The notes beneath the pieces were generated by a model. The model had not been told where the DNA came from. It made no database searches and was given only the letters and a program-made list of their open reading frames with translations. From Polyangiaceae bacterium (GTDB taxonomy: Bacteria; Myxococcota_A; Polyangia; Polyangiales; Polyangiaceae): 57,952 nucleotides of DNA. The position numbers and the translations under genes were made by a program. Each line of letters opens with the position of its first letter. Within the stretch, counting starts at the first letter, position 1. The stretch lies in contig WQZB01000022.1 of the NCBI GenBank assembly GCA_009780955.1, forward strand, positions 1-57,952, written 5' to 3'. Below, in pieces: positions 52,613 to 57,952 of the stretch.

Positions 52613-52960
52613 ATGACGCGCTTCGATTTCTCGTTCTCGTTGCTGATGGCAGCCGTCCTGTGTGCCTCCGTCGCCTGTTCAACACGCATCGAGAAGGCGG
52701 AACAAGCTACCGCCACCGTACTGGGTACGAGTGACGGCAAGTGCTCATGGTTTCCTGATAGCGGTGATTTGTGTCCGCGGATCGAGGCCGAGGTTCATCG
52801 CGATGGTGGGGCTCCGTATCGAGTGACGTTCGAGGCCCGTCTGCCCATCATGCAAGCAGTGCGTATTCAGCCTGGAGTTAGGCTTCGCGTCATGGTGGAT
52901 GTGAACGCCCCGCAGCACGTCGCCTTGGCCACTGAACCATTCTTCCCCACAGGCCCATGA
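52613..52960 (+). CDS. small hypothetical lipoprotein
   Basis: 115 aa. Signal MTRFDFSFSLLMAAVLCASV with lipobox (SVAC). The mature part has two further Cys (GKCSWFPDSGDLCPRIEAEV) that may pair, then VTFEARLPIMQAVRIQPGVR and LRVMVDVNAPQHVALA, beta-rich. The end resembles short proteins that bind or present a beta-barrel domain, but no family is assigned. It starts a group with the frameshifted gene at 52999. Confidence 0.65.
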   Translation: MTRFDFSFSLLMAAVLCASVACSTRIEKAEQATATVLGTSDGKCSWFPDSGDLCPRIEAEVHRDGGAPYRVTFEARLPIMQAVRIQPGVRLRVMVDVNAPQHVALATEPFFPTGP

Positions 52961-52998
52961 CCCCGCCAAGCCGAACCCCGATCGCAAGCTTTGCTTAG

Positions 52999-53637
52999 AT
53001 GTCGTTCGAACTCGTCGTGCGCCAGGCACCCGAGGGTGCCATCGGCGTCGCCCCAAAGCCAGCGCTGCAGGCCGACGAGTTGCTCATCTGCGACGTGCAC
53101 CGTCGTCCGGGGCAGACGCAGATCTTCGCCACGGACATCGACATCTCGCGCCGCCAAGCCTTCATCTTCGCGCAAGGCTCGTCGGTATCGGTTGTGACGG
53201 GCGCGTGGAGCATTCTCCAACCGCTTGCCGCGACGGTGCAGGCGGCACTCGACGAGATCGATGCGGAGCTGCGCGACCACTTCACCGAGGACAACAGCTC
53301 CGCGACGGCTCCACGCACGCGAAGAGTGCCATCGCGATCACGTCGATCACGCCGACCTCGGCGCCCGCACATTCCGTCACCGAGTTTACCGTGCGCGGCC
53401 ATGGGCTCCTCGCCGTATGGCGTATCGATGACAACTTCCTTGGTCGATACACACTCGATGTCGTCGACGACGACGAGGCGCGCATCCGTCTCAATGTGAA
53501 AAGGATGGTGTGCGGGCCTAGGACAACACGTCGTGGTGTTCGATCCGCCGCACTCGATGGCTCGCTTCCGCGCCTATGCGAGCCTCGAGGAAGGCGCGGA
53601 GAAGAAGAAACGGGTCGCGCGCAGACCGAAGCCATGA
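52999..53637 (+). pseudogene. hypothetical gene with two compensating frameshifts
   Basis: The first segment (52999 to about 53310) reads MSFELVVRQAPEGAIGVAPK, then ATDIDISRRQAFIFAQGSSV and LDEIDAELRDHFTED. Coding then continues in another frame as AIAITSITPTSAPAHSVTEF and GHGLLAVWRIDDNFLGRYTL to about 53495, then returns to the first frame as GQHVVVFDPPHSMARFRAYA and KKKRVARRPKP to a stop at 53637. The middle resembles an IPT/TIG-like beta domain. The gene is broken as sequenced, or the two shifts are sequencing errors. Function unknown. Confidence 0.55.
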
Positions 53638-53708
53638 CGAAGATCGACACTACGCTCGTTGCCATCAAGAGCGATATCCAGGAAATGCATGATAAGAAAA
53701 CGGCGTGA
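53634..53708 (+). CDS. 24-aa ORF coupled to the preceding frame
   Basis: ATG overlaps the TGA at 53635 (ATGA). Reads MTKIDTTLVAIKSDIQEMHD then KKTA, an amphipathic helix. It could be a real micropeptide or a small remnant of the gene before it. No strong ribosome site. Confidence 0.3.
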   Translation: MTKIDTTLVAIKSDIQEMHDKKTA

Positions 53709-53809
53709 ATCGCTTTCTACGCCACGCCCATATCTCCGCAGAACTTCGAAACTATTCCAAGTAATTGAAAATACATATGAAATCGACGTTTTCGGAGTTG
53801 CTAAGAAGG

Positions 53810-54358
53810 TCAATCCGTCGGCGAGAACCGGATGCCAGCGAGCAACGCGTCGAACGCAGCCTTGTCAACACGAGTCGTATAGATCATGTACTGCCGCCGG
53901 GCGGGTGACGGCCCTTTGAAGTGGGCGACGAGCACCTCTTGTTTTCGGCCGAAGAAGAGGCTGGTACGGCTCACGTTCGCCTCCACCGAGTCGATCCGGA
54001 CCTTCCATTTTTCAGCCGCTACCATGGGGCCACGGTCGTGTAATGGCATACCGTCCCAGGCAAAGAAGAGGAGCCTTTGTCCGCCCGCGTCGTTGTAGCT
54101 CCTGAAGTGCTCCACCGAGCGCGTACCAAAATTCGACAGCTCCTCGTCGCGGGTATCGTCGTCGAGCGTGAAACCGGATGGAAGATTCAAGACGAGATCG
54201 ACGAACGTGCCCTTGTCGGTGCTCATGGCGATGCTCTTCCTTTCCGTGCTCGAAGGAGGGACGGAGGCAGTAGAGGTTGCTGGGTGTTGTCCGCACGAAC
54301 TGCCGTCCGAACAAGCGATCAAGAAAGCTCCCGCCAGAGATCTGGCCACGTGTCTCAT
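53810..54358 (-). CDS. hypothetical lipoprotein
   Basis: 182 aa from the ATG at 54358. Signal MRHVARSLAGAFLIAC with lipobox LIAC, then a Ser/Thr/Pro linker. The rest reads as one alpha/beta domain: FVDLVLNLPSGFTLDDDTRD, RSYNDAGGQRLLFFAWDGMP, VRIDSVEANVSRTSLFFGRK, HFKGPSPARRQYMIYTTRVD and AAFDALLAGIRFS. This resembles the small outer-membrane-associated domain found in many myxobacterial lipoproteins (T-F-x-D-L-x-L-P-x-G pattern). Function unknown. Confidence 0.7.
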   Translation of the reverse strand: MRHVARSLAGAFLIACSDGSSCGQHPATSTASVPPSSTERKSIAMSTDKGTFVDLVLNLPSGFTLDDDTRDEELSNFGTRSVEHFRSYNDAGGQRLLFFAWDGMPLHDRGPMVAAEKWKVRIDSVEANVSRTSLFFGRKQEVLVAHFKGPSPARRQYMIYTTRVDKAAFDALLAGIRFSPTD

Positions 54359-54735
54359 GTCCCCACTGTACAGGGAGATCAGAACATCGTCGCATTGGTG
54401 GGACATCCAAGCATCGATCACGCAACGTGGGCACCCATTCAAATCCCCCTGCGAGCCATGACCTGGCGATCAACAGCGCTCGCCGCGACGCCGACGTCCC
54501 GACGGCGCGTTGCTCTTAACCACTGGGGCCCCCGTCCGGGCTCCTCTTAAACGCTCTCCATTCCTCTCTCCCCAACGGGACAGATGGGGAACACGAAACG
54601 CCGTCCCGGCGCGCGTAACGGCCGCACGAGCGCAAACCGTCGGAAAATCAGAGCGGAAACAGCCAAGCCCCCAACGCATGCACCTTGGGGCTCTGTTAAG
54701 CACACCGCGCTGCGAAGTTCGCGAGCGGCTGCAGA

Positions 54736-54780
54736 TGGTGGGCCAACCGGGACTTGAACCCGAAACCAATGGATTAAGAG
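54736..54780 (-). tRNA. 3' half of tRNA-Lys(CTT), likely integration-site remnant
   Basis: On the minus strand the sequence runs from the anticodon loop (CTCTTAATCCATTGG) through a T-arm (TCGGG-TTCAAGT-CCCGG) and 3' acceptor strand TTGGCCC to ACCA. A full tRNA would need GGGCCAA and a D-arm on the right, which are missing: sequence to the right of 54780 does not pair. A half tRNA cut at the anticodon loop is the usual mark of a tyrosine-integrase attachment site. The intact tRNA-Lys(CTT) would lie beyond the right end of the inserted element. Confidence 0.7.
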
Positions 54781-54872
54781 AGCGATTGGCCGATCTGGCA
54801 ATTACGTCACCTGGGAAAAATAGGTCTGACGACGATCCGAGTAGCACCGAGAGTCCCCCTCATGGGGCAGCC

Positions 54873-55052
54873 GTGGGGCGGTACGAGGGGTATTCTGATG
54901 CGATTGAAGTCGCCTTGGCCGAGGCGCTCACCGGCGCGACACAAGCACAGCGTTGGGACATCGTAGCACAGCTCGCCAGGGAGCTCGAGGCCCGTCGGCT
55001 TGTGCAAGCAGGCAATGTCGTCAGCCTCGATAGCAAGCGAGGTGTGCGATGA
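54873..55052 (+). CDS. 59-aa element protein
   Basis: GTG start in the frame MGRYEGYSDAIEVALAEALT then GATQAQRWDIVAQLARELEA and RRLVQAGNVVSLDSKRGVR. An amphipathic helical protein of the kind common in phage and integrative elements of myxobacteria; role unknown. The first codons are encoded by the 25-bp repeat (54880-54904). The frame continues upstream through the tRNA remnant, so the start is a choice. Confidence 0.6.
   Translation: MGRYEGYSDAIEVALAEALTGATQAQRWDIVAQLARELEARRLVQAGNVVSLDSKRGVR
54880..54904 (+). repeat. 25-bp direct repeat, right copy
   Basis: Partner of 50932-50956. Here it forms codons of a recognisable small protein, so this copy is probably the original and the left copy the derived one. 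Confidence 0.75.
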
Positions 55053-55079
55053 GCGCTCTGCTCTGAAGACGAGAATGCG

Positions 55080-55736
55080 ATGATGGTCGCAATGACTGCC
55101 GATCCGACAGTCGAGCGCCTCACCGCCGCGATCCATCAATTGACGGCGATGCTCGAAGTTGCGGGCCGCACTCCACCGCTGGATCGGTGCACCGAAGAAG
55201 AACAGCGGGCGAAGGAGCGATGGACGGAGACGAAGAGGCGCGCACGCGCAGGAGAAATAGGTCCGACGCCCCCCGACGAACTCACGCGTGCCACACTGCA
55301 AAGGATCGAAAAGCAGTCGATCGATCTCTTCTCGAAGCGTGTGGAGACCGCGCTCCAGAGGCAGCGTATGGATTTCATCGAGCAGCGCACGGCGGTCTTC
55401 GAGGCCGTGAAGTACGGCGCGGAGATCGTCGGGGATGTTGGCGCGTTCATGGGCGGCGCCAAGAGCATCGGTTCTGACTTTCTGACCAAAGTTGCCGAAG
55501 GTGTCGTCGAGGTCATTGCGAAGGCGTGGCCGGACGTCGCCAAGCGCATGGGGGCGCGTATGTCGCTCGTCGTCAACGCGATCAAGGCGATGCAGCCTGG
55601 ACGCCGAAAGGGGCAGCCGAAGGGCCACCCTACTTCGAGCGATGCGGTCGAAGCATTGATGAGCGCGATCGGCTTCGATGCAGGAATCGACACGCTCAAA
55701 AAAGCGAAGCAACGCCGAAAAAAGACTCGCGAATGA
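55080..55736 (+). CDS. hypothetical element protein
   Basis: 218 aa. N-terminal helices (VERLTAAIHQLTAMLEVAG), then a charged helical section (EEQRAKERWTETKRRARAGE), then Gly/Ala-rich helical sequence (GAEIVGDVGAFMGGAKSIG), and a basic C-terminus (LKKAKQRRKKTRE). No membrane signal or enzyme motif. Probably part of the integrative element, perhaps DNA binding by its basic tail. Confidence 0.6.
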   Translation: MMVAMTADPTVERLTAAIHQLTAMLEVAGRTPPLDRCTEEEQRAKERWTETKRRARAGEIGPTPPDELTRATLQRIEKQSIDLFSKRVETALQRQRMDFIEQRTAVFEAVKYGAEIVGDVGAFMGGAKSIGSDFLTKVAEGVVEVIAKAWPDVAKRMGARMSLVVNAIKAMQPGRRKGQPKGHPTSSDAVEALMSAIGFDAGIDTLKKAKQRRKKTRE

Positions 55737-55804
55737 AGCAAATGAAATGGGGGGACATCGCGTGTCCTCTCCTTTGATTGTGCCGCCGGCTGCAATCTCG
55801 GTGC

Positions 55805-56266
55805 ATGAGCACGACGCGCCACGCACCTATCATCTCCGACACAGAACTCCGTGACGTAGCAGAGGCTGCTCGCGCCCATGAACGCAGCGTTCTTCGCCGC
55901 GTCGTCGGCCTGCCTGTCCGTGGCCGCGTCGCCAGGGACATCGTCAAACGCAAGCTACGACCGCGAGCCCCCATCACGCCTACGCCGATGTCGGTCTCGC
56001 AGCTCACGGTCGAACCCATCGTCGGCATCGACGGACGACGCTATCTCGACCTACTCCGTGAGCACCCCGAGTGCGCACGATCGCGAGTCGGCAAGCTCGT
56101 TGTCGTCGAGCTCGACGACCTTCGCGCGCTGCTACGATCGCTCACGCTGCAGTCGTCTCCGCACACGGAGTCCGACGTGCATGACGACGCTGGACTTCGC
56201 TGCGATGAGCAGCCCGAGACCGCCGACGCAGTGCTCGCAAAGCTCGGACTCCGGAGGACAGCATGA
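55805..56266 (+). CDS. element protein, possible DNA-binding/excision factor
   Basis: 153 aa from ATG 55805. Opening SDTELRDVAEAARAHERSVL then RRVVGLPVRGRVARDIV is a short helical motif common in small proteins next to replication genes of integrative elements; the LLREHPECARSRVGKLVVVE segment is winged-helix or helix-turn-helix like, as in excisionase/MerR-type domains. Overlaps the 29-aa ORF that follows (ATGA). Function is a guess. Confidence 0.55.
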   Translation: MSTTRHAPIISDTELRDVAEAARAHERSVLRRVVGLPVRGRVARDIVKRKLRPRAPITPTPMSVSQLTVEPIVGIDGRRYLDLLREHPECARSRVGKLVVVELDDLRALLRSLTLQSSPHTESDVHDDAGLRCDEQPETADAVLAKLGLRRTA

Positions 56267-56352
56267 TGCGTCGCCCCAGTGCGGAGGCTCGTCTCTTCGA
56301 TTCCCTGGCCTCGGCGATCGCATTCGAGACCTCCCGATGGGAGGTTCGGTAA
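56263..56352 (+). CDS. 29-aa ORF between two element genes
   Basis: MMRRPSAEARLFDSLASAIA then FETSRWEVR. Starts within the previous gene's stop (ATGA) with GGAGGA just upstream, and its TAA shares one base with the ATG of the next gene (TAATG). The double coupling with a good ribosome site argues that it is translated. Confidence 0.5.
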   Translation: MMRRPSAEARLFDSLASAIAFETSRWEVR

Positions 56353-57836
56353 TGGCGGCGGCCGTCTCCCCTCAGCAGCGCCATACGCGAGCGCATCGCT
56401 GTCCGATCTGCGACGGCGCCGATGGAGATCAGCGCGGCAAGGGCAAGCGCTGTTTCGGATGGACGGACCCTGATGGCAGATATGTGTATTGCTCACGCGA
56501 AGACCTTGCTGGAGAAATCGAACAGGGTACACACGGAGGCTTCGCCCATAAAATGCACGGGCCATGCAAGTGCGGTCAGACGCATCACGCGGAGGACCGC
56601 ACCGCCGACGCATCCGACGACTTCGAGGCCGTCTATGACTACCGCAACGAGCACGGAACCCTCGTCTTTCAGGTCGTACGCAAGTTTGGGAAACGTTTCC
56701 TTCAGCGTCGACCGAACGGAGTTGGAGGCTGGATCTACAAGCTCGAAGGTATATCGCGTGTGCTCTACAAGCTTCCGGAGCTTCTCAACGACGACGGCGA
56801 TCGTCCCGTCTACATCGTCGAAGGCGAGAAGGACGTCGACACGCTAGTTGGAGCCGGACACACCGCAACGTGCAACCCCGGCGGCGCTGGCAAGTGGCAT
56901 TATGTGTCCGAACAGGCGTGCAAAGTGCTCGAGGGTCGCGACATCGTCATCATTGCCGATGCAGATGCTCCGGGGCGAAAGCATGCCGAAGACGTCCGCC
57001 GATCGCTAGAAGGCGTTGCTGCATCGGTTCGTGTTGTCGAAGCCCCTGCCCCACACAAGGACGTCACCGCACTGCTTGAGGCAGGAGGCTCGCTCGAGCA
57101 ACTCGTACCGTTATCCAAGCTCCAGAACGAACCCCACCCCGCCAACGATGAGACGATCGACGATCGTCCGGAGATCGAGCTCGTCATGGAGATCACTCCC
57201 ATCGTCGACGCGATGGCCGTGGCTCTCGAACGAGACAAAGACGTCTACATCCGCGAGAACGCGATCGGATCGCTGTCGCGTGCCCCGGGCGCCCCGCTTG
57301 GTTGGCGAGCCCTCCCATTCGTATCGCTCCAAGAGCGCCTCGATCGATGTGCGAGATTCTTCCGGTGGAGCAGGGACAAATCCGGCAAGGACGTCAAGAT
57401 CTGGAGTCGTCCACCTAATGTCGAATGCGCAACACTCAAAGAGCGCGGTGTGTGGCCGAACCTCCGCGCGCTTCGACGCATCGTGTACGCTCCGTTCCTC
57501 CGTGTGGACGGTTCCGTACGCCAGACTCCCGGATACGACGCGGCATCGCAAACCTACGCCGACTTTGATGTGGAGAGCTTTGAGCGTGTAGCCGATCGTC
57601 CGTCACGCGACGACGCGCGCTCGGCGCTTCGTGAGCTCTTCGATCTCTTCGTCGACTTCCCATTCCGAAGCGACGCCGATCGCTTCGTTCCCATCGCGCT
57701 GCTCCTCTCACTCGTGGGTCGCGATGCAATCTCCGGTGTCGAGCCGATGTTCATGATCGCGGCCTCGACGAAAGGCACTGGCAAAACGAAGCTCGTAGAC
57801 ATCGTCTCGATCATCGCCACGGGAAGACCCTGGTCG
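56352..57836 (+). pseudogene. TOPRIM primase / P-loop ATPase of an integrative element, interrupted by a group II intron
   Basis: About 495 codons before the interruption; the frame is open to the window end but the sequence after 57836 is intron. N-terminal zinc-binding part (CPICDG...CFGW...YCS), a CKCGQTHH pair, TOPRIM domain (VYIVEGEKDVDTL with Glu and IIADADAPGRKHAEDV with the Asp pair), then SFERVADRPSRDDARSALRE and a P-loop ASTKGTGKTKLVDIVSIIAT GRPWS where the break occurs. This is the plan of phage/plasmid primase-helicases. Replication of the element would fail unless the intron is in sense orientation, which it is not. GGGAGG precedes the ATG. Confidence 0.75.
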
Positions 57837-57952
57837 AGTAGCCCGAGGGGATTTCACCCTCGGGCCCTCCCAGAACCGGACGTGAGACTCTCGCCTCATC
57901 CGGCTCCTCCAATCCCGGCCGCAGGCTTCGCACCGAGACGCCAATGCGCAAA
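57837..57952 (-). mobile_element. group II intron 3' end (domains V and VI), minus strand, runs off window
   Basis: On the minus strand, domain V is the 34 bases at 57906-57873: stem GAGCCGGA/TCCGGTTC, two-base CG bulge, upper stem TGAGGC/GTCTCA and a GAGA tetraloop, which is the standard shape with AGC triad. Domain VI follows (GCCCGAGGG/CCCTCGGGC, about 57840-57865), ending in TAC(T), the usual intron 3' terminus. The 3' flank is the antisense of the primase gene. The 5' part and reverse-transcriptase gene must lie to the right of the window. Confidence 0.75.

Noticed and set aside
54508..54530. A tRNA D-arm-like string on the minus strand (CAGTGGTTAAGAGC) left of the tRNA-Lys remnant
   Set aside because: No matching acceptor stem, anticodon arm or T-arm could be built around it, and its acceptor-side sequence does not pair with the 3' half at 54736.

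Overview
The window comes from a GC-rich Gram-negative bacterium, most likely a myxobacterium-like member of the Myxococcota (Polyangia type). The reasons are many predicted lipoproteins, a metalloprotease ending in a MYXO-CTERM-like tail (Gly-Cys-Ser, membrane helix, Arg-Arg-Arg), a HEAT-repeat lipoprotein, a paired PBP1C/alpha-2-macroglobulin operon, and integrative-element genes of a kind I associate with this phylum. No database was searched; all assignments come from reading motifs and context.

Layout. 1-5.8 kb: a flippase-like membrane protein, a periplasmic-binding-fold lipoprotein resembling PBP activators, and a HEAT-repeat lipoprotein. 5.9-17.2 kb: a phenylacetate catabolic island. 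A divergent promoter drives a fused enoyl-CoA hydratase/3-hydroxyacyl-CoA dehydrogenase one way and paaG-paaI-paaK-paaZ the other; a TetR regulator follows; a second operon encodes paaJ, an R2-like diiron oxygenase and a ferredoxin-flavin reductase. Both promoters carry the same GACCG-NN-CGGTC operator. The canonical epoxidase subunits PaaABCDE are missing, so the R2-like protein and its reductase are candidates for a non-orthologous phenylacetyl-CoA epoxidase. This is the most interesting system here. 17.5-27.2 kb: an RND/MMPL exporter, folK, a tryptophan-rich lipoprotein, the PrkA kinase, a DNA methylase-like protein and an alpha/beta hydrolase. 27.3-33.8 kb: a tightly coupled minus-strand operon of NAD-synthase-like, asparagine-synthetase-like, AMP-ligase, acyl carrier protein and two hexapeptide acyltransferases, probably making or modifying a surface glycan or lipid. 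34.2-48 kb: an orphan NtrC-type regulator, a metalloprotease, PBP1C with alpha-2-macroglobulin, and ribosomal proteins S9 and L13.

Two families of hairpin repeats pepper 0-48 kb. One is about 120 bp with terminal inverted repeats starting ACCGCTTTC; the other is a set of short palindromes starting GTAGGGGCG. They sit almost exactly at gene 3' ends and in several cases supply the stop codon.

48.1-57.95 kb is an accessory region where I saw neither repeat family. It has an MgtA-type P-ATPase, broken fragments of an AbiEii toxin and an endonuclease/exonuclease/phosphatase protein, small lipoproteins, a frameshifted gene, and a 3'-half tRNA-Lys(CTT) fragment that looks like an integration site. 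Rightwards of that fragment are integrative-element genes ending in a TOPRIM primase/ATPase gene. That gene is interrupted in antisense by the 3' end (domains V and VI) of a group II intron running off the window.
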